DNA of 64,000 nucleotides from Lachnospiraceae bacterium (GCA_910573755.1 CAJTBO010000010.1:86304-150303); one strand, 5' to 3'; counted from the stretch's first letter, positions 8,108 through 16,630 are shown. A program made the numbers and translations. The notes: a model not told the origin generated them from the letters alone.

Positions 8108-8904
8108 AAAGAATACTTGTTTTAAGCATGGCTATGCTGGCGGTACTTTTATTTACAGGGTGTGCGGGTGGAAATGGTGCAGATTCGCATATGGAAGGAA
8201 CACAGCAGATGGAATCGTCAGCCTCGGAAACGCCGGGCGTGGATTCTGATGATACAGAATCCTCACAAAATGAGCCGGAAACGGATGGAGCAGACCGGGC
8301 GGTTTTGCTTTATCAGGGACAGGCAAGCATCCGTATTGTTACGGCGGAGGGAAAGGTTATTTATGTTGATCCTTATGCGGGGGATGATTATGAACTTTCT
8401 GCGGATTTGATTCTGGTAACACACCCGCATTATGATCACAACATGGTTGATAAAGTGCAGAACCGGAATCCAGGCTGTGAGATCATCACGCAGGACGAGG
8501 CAATCCAGAATGGAGAACACCAGATATTTGACCTGGGCTATGTGACAGTGGAGGCGCTAGAAGCAGGCTATAATTCCCTGCATGATGTGAGTGATTGCGT
8601 AGGCTACATACTGACTTTTTCTGATGGAAAGTCTGTCTATGTGACAGGCGATACATCAACCACAGAGCAGATGCCGCTGCTGGCAGAAAAAAACATTGAT
8701 TATGCTTTTTTCTGTTGTGATGGAATTTATAATATGGGACTTGACGAAGCTGCGGAATGTGCGGAATTGGTTGGGGCAAAGCATAATATTCCCTACCATG
8801 TAACAGCTAAGGAGGGCGTTGTGTTTGACAGGGAACTGGCGGAGCAGTTTGAAGCGCCAGACCGTTTGATTGTGGAAGCTGGGGAAGAAATTGTAATTGA
8901 ATAA
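8104..8904 (+). CDS. Lipoprotein metallo-beta-lactamase-fold hydrolase (UlaG/YtkL-like)
   Basis: A 266-residue lipoprotein: lipobox FTGC with Cys20, a Ser/Glu/Asp-rich linker to about residue 62, then an MBL-fold domain. The metal site HxHxDH is present as HPHYDHN, followed by VYVTGDTS (bridging Asp) and a C-terminal PYHVTAKEG His. The subfamily resembles UlaG-type lactonases and other generic MBL hydrolases. The ATG overlaps the stop of the DUF4405 gene (ATGA), indicating translational coupling. It is the third lipoprotein in this operon, so at least part of the pathway is extracytoplasmic. The substrate is unknown. Confidence 0.82.
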   Translation: MKRILVLSMAMLAVLLFTGCAGGNGADSHMEGTQQMESSASETPGVDSDDTESSQNEPETDGADRAVLLYQGQASIRIVTAEGKVIYVDPYAGDDYELSADLILVTHPHYDHNMVDKVQNRNPGCEIITQDEAIQNGEHQIFDLGYVTVEALEAGYNSLHDVSDCVGYILTFSDGKSVYVTGDTSTTEQMPLLAEKNIDYAFFCCDGIYNMGLDEAAECAELVGAKHNIPYHVTAKEGVVFDRELAEQFEAPDRLIVEAGEEIVIE

Positions 8905-8932
8905 AACTTATGGAACGAATGGAGGAAACGCA

Positions 8933-10039
8933 ATGAAAAAATTTGGTTTTGGATTAATGAGGCTGCCCGTGGTAAATGGAAATTACAGTGAGGTGGATAT
9001 TCCGAAAATGACGGAAATGGTGGAGGCTTTTCTCGAAGCAGGCGGCACATACTTTGACACGGCATATCCGTATCATGGCGGCAGTAGCGAGAAAGCGTTC
9101 CGGGAAACCGTGGTAAAACGGTATCCGAGGGAGCGTTTTACCATTACGGATAAGATGCCGGTTTACATGGTACAGAAAACGGAACAGATGCAGGGGATAT
9201 TTGAAGAACAGCTAAACCGGTGCGGTGTGAAGTATTTTGATTATTACTGGCTCCATGCACTGGCTGGCACCAACTATGAGAATGTCCAGAAAGTAGGGGC
9301 ATTTGATTTTCTGGTACAGAAAAAAGAAGAAGGGAGAATCCGTCATATCGGTTTTTCTTTTCATGACTCGCCGGAACTTCTGGAGCGCATATTGAAGGAT
9401 CATCCGGAAACGGAATATGTGCAGCTTCAGTTGAATTATCTGGATTGGGACGATGCCGCGCTCCGGGCGAAGGAATGCTATGAGATTGCCACACGGCATG
9501 GCAAGCCGGTGATCGTGATGGAACCGATCAAAGGGGGTGCGCTTGCAAATATCCCGGAGAAAGCGGACGAGATATTGAAGGCACAGACACCGGGACTTTC
9601 TACGGCATCGTGGGCAATCCGTTTTGCAGCCACTCATGAAAATGTGATGATGGTACTTTCAGGGATGAGCAATATGGAACAGGTTGAGGATAACTTAAGC
9701 TACATGAAGGATTTTAAACCTTTGAGCGAAGCAGAAATGAAAGCATTGAAACAGGCTGCAGATATTATCCGTTCCGGGATTGCGATTCCTTGTACGGCTT
9801 GCAGATATTGCATCAGTGAGAGTGAATGCCCGAAGAATATTGCGATTCCGGATTATTTCGCATTATACAACGATAATAAAAATTTTAAGGGGATGGTATC
9901 ATCCATCTATTATAACAATCTGGCATTGACACACGGAAAAGCGTCGGAGTGCATCGGCTGTGGAAAATGCGAAAAACATTGTCCGCAGCATTTGCCGATC
10001 CGGGAATATTTAAAGGATGTAGCAGAAGTGTTTGGCTGA
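8933..10039 (+). CDS. Aldo/keto reductase with C-terminal 2x[4Fe-4S] ferredoxin domain
   Basis: A 368-residue fusion: an AKR barrel (residues 1-275; DTAYPYHGG, TDKMP, YWLHAL, MEPIKGG) and a C-terminal iron-sulfur domain. The latter has two Cys clusters, CTACRYC...ECP and CIGCGKCEKHCP, suited to two [4Fe-4S] centres. The family is widespread in anaerobes as putative ferredoxin-linked oxidoreductases. GGAGG 6 nt before the ATG sets the start; an earlier start at 8897 would overlap the MBL gene. It closes the redox cluster and offers a way to exchange electrons between ferredoxin and NAD(P)H or the flavodoxins. Confidence 0.9.
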   Translation: MKKFGFGLMRLPVVNGNYSEVDIPKMTEMVEAFLEAGGTYFDTAYPYHGGSSEKAFRETVVKRYPRERFTITDKMPVYMVQKTEQMQGIFEEQLNRCGVKYFDYYWLHALAGTNYENVQKVGAFDFLVQKKEEGRIRHIGFSFHDSPELLERILKDHPETEYVQLQLNYLDWDDAALRAKECYEIATRHGKPVIVMEPIKGGALANIPEKADEILKAQTPGLSTASWAIRFAATHENVMMVLSGMSNMEQVEDNLSYMKDFKPLSEAEMKALKQAADIIRSGIAIPCTACRYCISESECPKNIAIPDYFALYNDNKNFKGMVSSIYYNNLALTHGKASECIGCGKCEKHCPQHLPIREYLKDVAEVFG

Positions 10040-10262
10040 TAATAGCTAAATAAACAGGATTATAAAAATGTAATTATGCTTTGGTATGTTCTGAATGGAG
10101 GAGGTGGTAACATCAGCCGTGTATTAATTATTGAGTCCAATGAAGGAACCTTCTATATTTCTGTACCGTGTTGACCATGTGGACAAAGCAACGATAAGTT
10201 GTTTGGTTTTATCCGTGCAGACGGTCTGGATGTGATTGAAAAAATCCAGATTATATGGTAAT

Positions 10263-11087
10263 ATGGAGATACGAAAACAGGCGGGAAAGCAGGTGGAAAG
10301 ATTGACAGTGACGGATAAGCAACATCAGGAAGATTTGCAGCGTTTGCGTTTGTTAAGGCCAATCGATGATGATTTTATGCGTTGTCTTTTTAAAGATAAC
10401 ATTCCATTAGCTGAATTTGTGTTACGCATTATCACTGATAAACCTGATTTAATTATTACTGAGTGTGAAACACAGAAAGATATGAAAAGATTGGCTGGGG
10501 CACGTTCTATCTGCTTGGACGCATATGGAACGGATTCAGATGGGAAAAAATATGATTTAGAAGTCCAGAGGCAGGACAAGGGAGCAGACCCACACAGGGC
10601 AAGATATCATTCAAGCGTAATGGATATAGAAAATCTCCATTCTGGTCAGGAATTTAAAGAGTTGCCGGACACATATACAATTTTTATTATTGAAAAAGAT
10701 TTTTATGGTCAGGGCGAAGCTGTTTACCCGATTGAGAGAATCAATCTTGCAACGGGTAAATCTTTTGAAGATGGGGAGCATATCCTTTATGTGAATGGTG
10801 AATATCGTGGAGAATCCGATATAGGAAAACTCATGCACGATTTTAATTGTACCAAAGCAGATGATATGAATTTTGAATTGATGGCAAACCGAACACGATA
10901 TCTAAAAGAGAATCCGAAAGGAGTGAGTGAGATGTGTAAAATTATGGAAGATATGAGAATTGAATCTTTAAAAGAGGTTGCACTTCGTATGCTGGCAGCT
11001 GGAAAATATGCTCTGGAAGAAATTGCGAGTATTTCTGGACTTTCTCTTGATGAAGTAAAGAAATTGAAAGCCGAAAGAACAGTGTAA
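10263..11087 (+). CDS. Rpn family PD-(D/E)XK nuclease / putative transposase
   Basis: A 274-residue Rpn-type protein. RPIDDDFMRCLFKDN opens the domain, and DAYGTDSDGKKYDLEVQRQD carries the Asp...Glu-x-Gln core of the PD-(D/E)XK fold. FKELPDTYTIFI and EHILYVNGEYRG follow, then a helical tail ending in a short helix-turn-helix-like segment (ALEEIASISGLSLDEVKKL). Rpn proteins promote RecA-independent recombination in E. coli; that is family knowledge. The start is uncertain: ATG 10263 has no good ribosome site, and TTG 10302 behind AGGTGGAAAG is equally possible. A broken relative lies at 11942-12437. The 220 bases upstream hold no recognisable gene, only frames that look like remnants. Confidence 0.85.
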   Translation: MEIRKQAGKQVERLTVTDKQHQEDLQRLRLLRPIDDDFMRCLFKDNIPLAEFVLRIITDKPDLIITECETQKDMKRLAGARSICLDAYGTDSDGKKYDLEVQRQDKGADPHRARYHSSVMDIENLHSGQEFKELPDTYTIFIIEKDFYGQGEAVYPIERINLATGKSFEDGEHILYVNGEYRGESDIGKLMHDFNCTKADDMNFELMANRTRYLKENPKGVSEMCKIMEDMRIESLKEVALRMLAAGKYALEEIASISGLSLDEVKKLKAERTV

Positions 11088-11099
11088 ATAGAACTGTAG

Positions 11100-11126
11100 G
11101 CCAGGAATCTAAAAAAGGTTCTTGGC
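11100..11126 (+). terminator. Intrinsic terminator after Rpn gene
   Basis: GCCAGGAA (11100-11107) pairs with TTCTTGGC (11119-11126), one G-T pair, followed by TTATTCTT. It lies 12 nt after the nuclease stop codon. Confidence 0.5.
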
Positions 11127-11312
11127 TTATTCTTGCTGAAATTGAACTTGGACAAGAGGAATAAAAAGTCAATAAATTGTTTAGTTGTAGTGATTGACAT
11201 TGAACAAGTTATTTATGATTTCGTTAGATTAAAGTTTAGAAACAGTTTGAACAGAAACAGTAGAAATTTTCTCTCTGAAATGTAATATAGTTGTAAGAAA
11301 GGATAAAACTTT

Positions 11313-11612
11313 ATGAAATGTGAATCTACAGATTTAGAAATCGAAACAATAGTAAATCGAATAAAAAATGAAGATATGGACTTACAACCGGACTTTCAAA
11401 GAGGGGAGATTTGGACACTTCAGAAGAAACAAAAGTTAATAGATTCAATATTAAGAGGTTGGAAGATACCACCTATCCATGTAATACATAATAATCAATC
11501 CATAGATGAAGTATTAGATGGTCAGCAAAGATTAGCAGCTATACGAGATTTTTATGATAATATAATTTGTGTATCGTGGAAGATTACCAACCCATGTGCG
11601 CTGCCTGCTTGA
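11313..11612 (+). pseudogene. DUF262 (GmrSD-type) N-terminal fragment
   Basis: About 85 codons match the start of DUF262 proteins: MDLQPDFQRGEIW, a helix with LIDSILRGWKIPPIHV, and the diagnostic DGQQR motif (EVLDGQQRLAAIRDFYDN). DUF262 is the nucleotide-binding domain of GmrSD-type restriction enzymes. The similarity ends near 11565, where the sequence changes to a conjugation-gene fragment, and the frame stops at 11612. Full-length relatives have several hundred residues, so this is a broken gene. It keeps its own start behind GAAAGGATAAAACTTT. Confidence 0.75.
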
Positions 11613-11770
11613 TGAGTTTGCAAATATCGGGCAGATACCAAAATTTCTTGGGGGACAGGAGCAGACTACTCTGAAGGGATTGTCAGAAGTGTTGGGGAAA
11701 GAAACCATCGATCTGTATGATACTTCGGACACAAGGGGATCGAGCTGGCCTTATGGGCTGAATTACCAGA
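11570..11770 (+). pseudogene. VirD4/TraG coupling protein fragment with internal deletion
   Basis: Two pieces of a type IV coupling ATPase are joined in frame. LPTHVRCLLDEFANIGQIPKF is the Walker B region; it is followed at once by LGGQEQTTLKGLSEVLGKETIDLYDTSDTRG and GLNYQ, which in intact VirD4/TraG proteins of integrative elements lie some tens of residues further on. The missing middle includes the region that usually begins EKLIATIRS. The fused point reads IPKF-LGG, so the Phe could come from either side, as expected from a short-homology deletion. This is a relic of an integrative conjugative element. Confidence 0.7.
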
Positions 11771-11940
11771 ATTCCGTACCGTCTTTTTCATGATTCTTTT
11801 TTACAACGTCTTCAAAAATATTTACTTGGATTCTTTTATCAGAACCTTTTTCGCCTATGCACCTGTTACGGAACGGACAGTCTTTACATTCAGCTTTTGG
11901 ACAGCGGTACTCTTTTGTTACAGTATTTATTGTTCTATTA
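11763..11940 (-). pseudogene. IS1182-type transposase internal/C-terminal fragment
   Basis: On the minus strand the frame reads YRCPKAECKDCPFRNRCIGEKG and on to VVKKNHEKDG before a stop at 11763-11765. The Cys-rich CP-x-C-x2-CPFR-x2-C block is the typical mid-to-late segment of IS1182-like transposases. Nothing of its start or end remains; it abuts the VirD4 fragment on one side and the broken Rpn gene on the other. Confidence 0.6.
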
Positions 11941-11941
11941 A

Positions 11942-12437
11942 GCCGGTGCAGCGGAAAGAGGATACGAAGGATATGCCTGACAGTTATGTTATTTTCATTA
12001 CGGAAAATGATGTGATGAAGGGAGACTTGCCGTTATATCCGGTAGAAAGATATGTCACGATCGGAGAAAACAAAGTATTGTTTGGCGACGGTTCGCATAT
12101 TCTATATGTTAACGGGAAATACAGGGGCAATGATGAGATCGGAAAGCTGATGCATGATTTCTCATGCATCAATCCTGATGATATGAATTTTGAAGCGCTT
12201 GCCTAAAAGGCGAGGTATTTCAAGCAGGATGAGAAAGGAGTAGCAGCCATGTGCAAAATGATGGAGGATATGAGAAGGGAAGCGGCAAGGGCGGCCGAAT
12301 TAAAAAGCGCGAGGGAAACTGCGGAAAGATTGATAAAGAAGGGACAAATGGCGTTAGAAGATATTGCGGACTGTGTTCCGATATTGTCAATGGATGAATT
12401 AAGAGAAATTGAAGCAAAGGTTATGCAGTTGGCATAA
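11942..12437 (+). pseudogene. Rpn family nuclease, truncated and with an in-frame stop
   Basis: The C-terminal half of an Rpn protein is recognisable: KDMPDSYVIFITEND, GSHILYVNGKYRG, KLMHDFSCINPDDMNFEALA. A TAA at 12204-12206 then interrupts the frame, which continues unchanged as KARYFKQDEKGVAAMCKMMEDM to a stop at 12437. The intact copy at 10263 has Asn-Arg-Thr-Arg-Tyr at the equivalent place, so the stop replaces a codon such as Asn. The nuclease core upstream of position 11942 is gone. Confidence 0.8.
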
Positions 12438-12673
12438 TCAGTAAAAATTGCATATCAATAAAACAGCGTAAAGGAGTATGGAACAGTAAGTTGTAAACCA
12501 TGCGCCTTTTTTGCGTTTTAGGGCAGCTAATGTCCTGATGATAATGCGGTGTAACCCGCAGAATTCTGTGCTTTTCAGCATGGATTCTTCTGCGAGAGAT
12601 ATCTTTTTCTTGTTGGCCACCTTATTTTTGGGTGCAAAATCCCTTGCTGCTAATTTCGGAAGTACTCTTTTTC

Positions 12674-13440
12674 TTATGCAGCTTTCCATTCGAATTTATG
12701 TATTTTATCATGCAGAAAACGGTGATATTTATTTATATTTCGGCCAATCGCATACAGCATAAATTCCTTGTATACTTTTTCTGTAGATCGATAATTAAAA
12801 CGGCGAAATTTTTCGTTTTCTTTTATGTCTCCAAAGTGCCCTTCTGCCTGTATTGAGCGGATTTGGCGGTTCAGTATCCCCTTTTCGCTCTGTATATTAG
12901 CGTGGGTTTCTTCCTTTAGTTCTTCCCGGCGTTCATTGACTTTCATCACTTTATTTTTCTCTGCATCCTTTTCGGCACTATATTTATATAAACATTTTGC
13001 TTTATGCTCACATCCACTGCAGTCTGCACACCCATACACCTCATACCTCTGTGTATAAGCGTAATGAGTCCCTCTTTCTCTAACCGGCGCAGGAACTGAT
13101 AATTCAGTTCATCCAATATTTCGCCTTTCAGCTTTTTCCCTTTGAAGTCATAGAAAGTATCCCTCTTTGGTTTCTGCCCTTTGGTCAACAGGATAAACGC
13201 GAGGTCTCTCCGGCATAAATCCACAATGTGGCCAACCGCACGCACTCCGCGCATATTTGCGTAAGTAACAACAGCATACAGCATGATCGGGTTGTACCCG
13301 GTTCTTCCCTGGTCAAAATAACAGGCAAGCAGGCCTGAAAAATCTAAATCCTCCATCACTTTTTTCAGGGTATAGACTGGATCGTCGTCGGGGAAAGCCA
13401 ATTCATAGAAGATATCTACAAAGTGTTGACTTAGTTGCGA
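12674..13440 (-). pseudogene. IS1182-type transposase with large internal deletion
   Basis: The N-terminal ~125 codons (from SQHFVDIFYELAFPDDDPVYTL to LRRLEKEGLITL) and the C-terminal ~125 codons (TQRYEVYGCADCSGC to HDKIHKFEWKAA) of one transposase are present. They are joined near 13050-13062 in different frames. The middle, which carries most of the DDE catalytic core in this family, is missing. The start codon is not visible because the copy is cut at about 13440, where the sensor-kinase fragment begins. The 236 bases below 12674 are probably the 3' end of the element. Confidence 0.8.
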
Positions 13441-13751
13441 TTTTAGGTAATCTTTTGGATAATGCCCTTGAAGCGATAGAAAATGAGGAAGATAGATTTC
13501 GCTTTGTCAATTTAACAATCCGTCGCATAAATGATATGCTGGTTATCAAGGTGGAAAACGGGTGCAGTGCTGCACCTACCGAAATGAACGGAAGTTTGCA
13601 GACTTCCAAAGCAGATAAAACTGTGCATGGCTGGGGACTTCAAAGCGTCCGTGCCGCTGCTGAACACTATAACGGGACTATCGAAACAGAATACAGCGAT
13701 CAGATATTCCGCGCTGTTGTCACATTATCTTTTGAAGCAGTAAAGGCATAA
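13440..13751 (+). pseudogene. GHKL sensor histidine kinase, C-terminal fragment (AgrC/VirS-like)
   Basis: The frame opens directly with the N box (AILGNLLDNALEAIE) and ends with GWGLQSVRAAAEHYNGTIETEY, the G box region of GHKL ATPases in AgrC/VirS-type quorum or peptide-sensing kinases. About 100 residues remain; the sensor membrane domain and phospho-acceptor His are gone, cut at the IS1182 remnant. A good terminator follows at 13768. The matching LytTR response regulator is not found in the window. Confidence 0.8.
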
Positions 13752-13767
13752 TCAATCTATCGGGAAA

Positions 13768-13798
13768 GCAGACCGTCCAGGCTGGCGGTCTGCTTTTT
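13768..13798 (+). terminator. Intrinsic terminator after kinase fragment
   Basis: GCAGACCG (13768-13775) pairs perfectly with CGGTCTGC (13786-13793), followed by TTTTT. It is well placed 16 nt after the kinase stop. Confidence 0.8.
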
Positions 13799-13800
13799 CA

Positions 13801-13859
13801 TGGACAAAAACCTACCGATTATGGACAAAGCGGAAAAAATGTCGCTTTTGCAGTATGCT
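13801..13859 (+). promoter_or_regulatory. Promoter with LytTR-like direct repeats for the ABC cluster
   Basis: TGGACAAA occurs twice, at 13801-13808 and 13822-13829. The 21-bp period is two helical turns, as for LytTR-type activators. TATGCT (13854-13859) can serve as -10, with only a poor -35 (CGGAAA at 13831-13836) directly after the second repeat, the layout expected of an activator-dependent promoter. The leader then runs to the small gene at 13907. Confidence 0.5.
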
Positions 13860-13906
13860 ATGACTGTAACAGAAACTTACACACAAAACGAAATGGAGGT
13901 TATCTT

Positions 13907-14083
13907 ATGCGTCATTTTTATTTTCGATTGATTTCGGGTATTGTCTGGCTGGCTGCTGCGGTTGTTAGTGCCGTGAAAGCAAATATTTCATTTGCCGCTC
14001 TGTATGCCTCGCTGGGTATCGTATTTCTATGGTCTGCTTATTCAATTTGGAAAAAGGAAAAGGACAAAGACAAGCGGGGGTAA
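13907..14083 (+). CDS. Small two-helix membrane protein
   Basis: A 58-residue protein with ATGGAGGTTATCTT before its ATG. It has two hydrophobic segments (about residues 8-23 and 29-48) and a lysine-rich, positively charged tail (WKKEKDKDKR). It ends 4 nt before the first ABC ATPase, so it is the first gene of that operon. It is too short for a confident family; comparable small membrane proteins lead some peptide-sensing or immunity transporter operons. I do not assign a function. Confidence 0.6.
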   Translation: MRHFYFRLISGIVWLAAAVVSAVKANISFAALYASLGIVFLWSAYSIWKKEKDKDKRG

Positions 14084-14087
14084 CATA

Positions 14088-14786
14088 ATGAACAACGGGA
14101 AAATGCTTGTCCTTAATGATTTGAATGTGTGGTATACGCCGGGAAAACCTGTTCTTGAAAAATTATCTATGGAGCCGGGAACGAATGAAGTGATAGGACT
14201 GATTGGATTGAACGGAGCGGGCAAGACCACTTTTATCAAAACGCTTTCCGGGCTGCTTAACACTTTTCATGTGAAAGCTGCTTGGTGGCAGGGAAAACCG
14301 CTTCTATTCAGTGACCGGGAATTTAAGGAAGAACGGTATGTTGTTTTTGCCGAAGATCATTCATTTCAGTTTTTTACGTTCCGCGAGTATGCTTCCTATG
14401 TGGCGGCGTCTTACGGCAGGAAGTTATCTGATATTGATGAATTGATATATGGTTTTCACTTTGAAGAATACACTGATGTTTTGCTGAAAGAACTGTCAAC
14501 GGGCAATCGGAAAAAGGCTTATTTAATTACAGCTTTTGCTTTGAAGCCCAAACTGCTCATACTGGACGAGCCTGTGAATGGACTTGATTTTCAGAGTACC
14601 GAATACCTATACCGGCAGATCAGCAGCTATCGGCAATACGGAACAATCCTTTTTTCGTCCCATATTCTTGAAAGTATCTGCCTTACGTCCGACCGGGTAG
14701 CGGTATTGGAACAGGGGCGGATAAAAAGGAGTTTTGCCGGACAGGAAATCAAAGCAGAGAAAATACGGGAGGTATTATCAGAATGA
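14088..14786 (+). CDS. ABC transporter ATP-binding protein
   Basis: A 232-residue ATPase with Walker A GLNGAGKTT (near residue 45), a weakly conserved signature motif (ELSTGNRKKA instead of LSGGQ), Walker B LLILDEPVNGLD and switch His in SSHIL. The atypical signature is common among ATPases partnered with ABC-2 type permeases for peptides or lantibiotic immunity. ATG 14088 follows GGGGGTAAC. Its stop overlaps the next start (ATGA), so the frameshifted permease at 14783 is its partner. Confidence 0.85.
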   Translation: MNNGKMLVLNDLNVWYTPGKPVLEKLSMEPGTNEVIGLIGLNGAGKTTFIKTLSGLLNTFHVKAAWWQGKPLLFSDREFKEERYVVFAEDHSFQFFTFREYASYVAASYGRKLSDIDELIYGFHFEEYTDVLLKELSTGNRKKAYLITAFALKPKLLILDEPVNGLDFQSTEYLYRQISSYRQYGTILFSSHILESICLTSDRVAVLEQGRIKRSFAGQEIKAEKIREVLSE

Positions 14787-15645
14787 TTATTTTTCAAAAC
14801 CTCGGGGAACAGCTTTTCGGCGCAAAGTATGAACGTGCTGTAAAAAGCCTTATTGCTTGCATTATCCTGTTTCTTGCTATCCATACCGCAGGAATTGAAA
14901 TAGAGATTGCACCGTCTATTCTCTTGTTGTGATTATTTGTTTTATTGCGTTTACAAGTATGCTCATTTCATTTTTAAGGTTACTGAAAGTAGACGCTTAC
15001 GTTTTCTATCACCCAGTATCAGCAAAACTTCTAATCAAACACACAAAAGGGACAGGAAGCATATTTTTATATTTGCTGCGCTATCTGATAACAAACAAAA
15101 ACTATCTTTTGAATACTGCCGGATTATGCGTAATTGCTGGTGTCATGCCATTCATATCAGGGCAATTTGAGGGAGTAAATGTTATGCCGCTGGGGTTTGC
15201 CGTTCTATGCCTAAATACCCCAATCTGTATATTGCTTTCCTGTGACCCCGGTTTAGAGCAGGCAGTCCGGACACTACCGGGACAGGCAAAACGCTTTTGC
15301 ACGAATTATTGTTTTTTTATCTTTTCTGTCAATATGGCAGTAAACAGCGTGTATCTGATTAGCTGGCAAGTAGGCAAAAGCGGCGTAAATAGTACAGAAA
15401 TCATTACTGCGCTTATAATCGCGCTGCAAAGTGCTGTTTTGTCTGTCCTGTTGGAGTGGTTTTGTCCCCTCCGTAACTGGAAGATTGAAAATGATTTATG
15501 GCACCACCCGCGAAAGTATATTGTGCCGTTGATTATGTTTTTGGCTGCAGGGCTTATCAGTATGTGGTCTATAAATATATGGGTTTTGCTCTGCATTGTC
15601 ATAGCTGAAGTTTTAAGCTTATCACTTGTCGTAAGGAGGATATAG
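14783..15645 (+). pseudogene. ABC-2-type permease, interrupted by a frameshift
   Basis: Translation from ATG 14783 gives MIIFQNLGEQLFGAKYERAV, a first membrane helix and then TGA at 14930-14932. From about 14920 the neighbouring frame continues without a break (VVIICFIAFTSMLISFLRLL to LSLSLVVRRI, stop 15645) and holds the remaining helices. One base lost or gained near 14915-14930 explains this. The two parts together give about 285 residues and six or so helices. A true null mutation, a base-calling error, or recoding could all produce it; the last is least likely, as no slippery site and structure are evident. Confidence 0.75.
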
Positions 15646-15649
15646 CACC

Positions 15650-15871
15650 ATGAAAAATACAAAACGCTGTCCTAAATGCAGCTCACAAAATATTGTTCGT
15701 GTTCCCGATAACCAAAACCGACATGCCAGCGGGAACAATATTTATACTTCGACCTTTACATTGATGAAAAAAATCCCGGTTATACGCTATGTCTGCTGTG
15801 ATTGCGGATATGTGGAAAATTGGGTGGAAGCACAAAAAGAACGTGACGAAATCAAGCGCACATTTGGATAA
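15650..15871 (+). CDS. Small zinc-ribbon protein
   Basis: A 73-residue protein with two Cys pairs, CPKC near the start and CCDC in YVCCDCGYVENW near residue 50, as in a single zinc ribbon. The region between is polar. It lies 4 nt after the permease and 18 nt before the next ATPase behind AAGGAGG, so it is in the operon. The role is unknown; comparable small ribbons occur as accessory genes in Firmicutes transporter operons. Confidence 0.75.
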   Translation: MKNTKRCPKCSSQNIVRVPDNQNRHASGNNIYTSTFTLMKKIPVIRYVCCDCGYVENWVEAQKERDEIKRTFG

Positions 15872-15889
15872 TGAAAGGAGGGCTGCGAA

Positions 15890-16630
15890 ATGGAAAACAT
15901 TATCCTGCAAACACACGGAATATCCGTGAAATACGGTAATTTCCTTGCTCTTGATGATGTAAGCATTAGTCTCAAAAATAAGCATATATACGGCTTTATC
16001 GGTGAGAACGGCGCAGGTAAGACCACACTGATGAAAGTGCTGACAGGGCTGCTTTATCCGACAAACGGTGATTTTTCGCTGTTCGGGAAAAATAAACCGT
16101 GTGATATTCTGAAAATGCGCCGACATATCGGCAGTACCATTGAAGCTCCTGCCCTTTATCCGGAATACTCTGCTTACCGTAATCTTGAATTGCAGCGTAT
16201 CCTTATCGGTAATCCCGACAAGGAAATATGTGATAAGCTGCTTGGAATGGTGGGGCTGACCGAGGTTAAGGATAAGAAAGCAGGAAAATTCTCTATGGGC
16301 ATGAAGCAAAGACTTAACATAGCAATGGCTCTTGTCGGTAAGCCGAGGCTGCTTATACTTGACGAGCCGATAAACGGTCTTGATCCTAAAAACATATCCG
16401 AACTGCGCAGCTTGCTCAAAAGGCTGAATGAGGAAAATGACGTGACACTGTTCCTGTCAAGTCATATCCTTAACGAACTTTATCTGCTTGCCACTGATTA
16501 TTATATTATCCATAAGGGGAGGATAATTAAGTCGATCACCCATGATGAACTTGACAAAAAACTTTCCGTTACGGGGCAAAGCCTTGAAGAATACTTCCTT
16601 AGCATTACGGGAGGTGACAGCAATGTATAA
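15890..16630 (+). CDS. ABC transporter ATP-binding protein (lantibiotic/bacitracin-type)
   Basis: A 246-residue ATPase with Walker A GENGAGKTT, signature FSMGMKQRL, Walker B LLILDEPINGLDP and the switch His (SSHIL). The stretch GSTIEAPALYPEYSA is typical of the LanF/BcrA-like group that protects cells from lantibiotics or bacitracin. It overlaps the next gene by 8 nt. This is a second ATPase-permease pair within one operon, distinct in sequence from the first. Confidence 0.9.
   Translation: MENIILQTHGISVKYGNFLALDDVSISLKNKHIYGFIGENGAGKTTLMKVLTGLLYPTNGDFSLFGKNKPCDILKMRRHIGSTIEAPALYPEYSAYRNLELQRILIGNPDKEICDKLLGMVGLTEVKDKKAGKFSMGMKQRLNIAMALVGKPRLLILDEPINGLDPKNISELRSLLKRLNEENDVTLFLSSHILNELYLLATDYYIIHKGRIIKSITHDELDKKLSVTGQSLEEYFLSITGGDSNV

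Noticed and set aside
14905-14935. Programmed frameshift in the ABC permease
   Set aside because: No slippery heptamer or downstream structure is seen at the site; a one-base indel is simpler.
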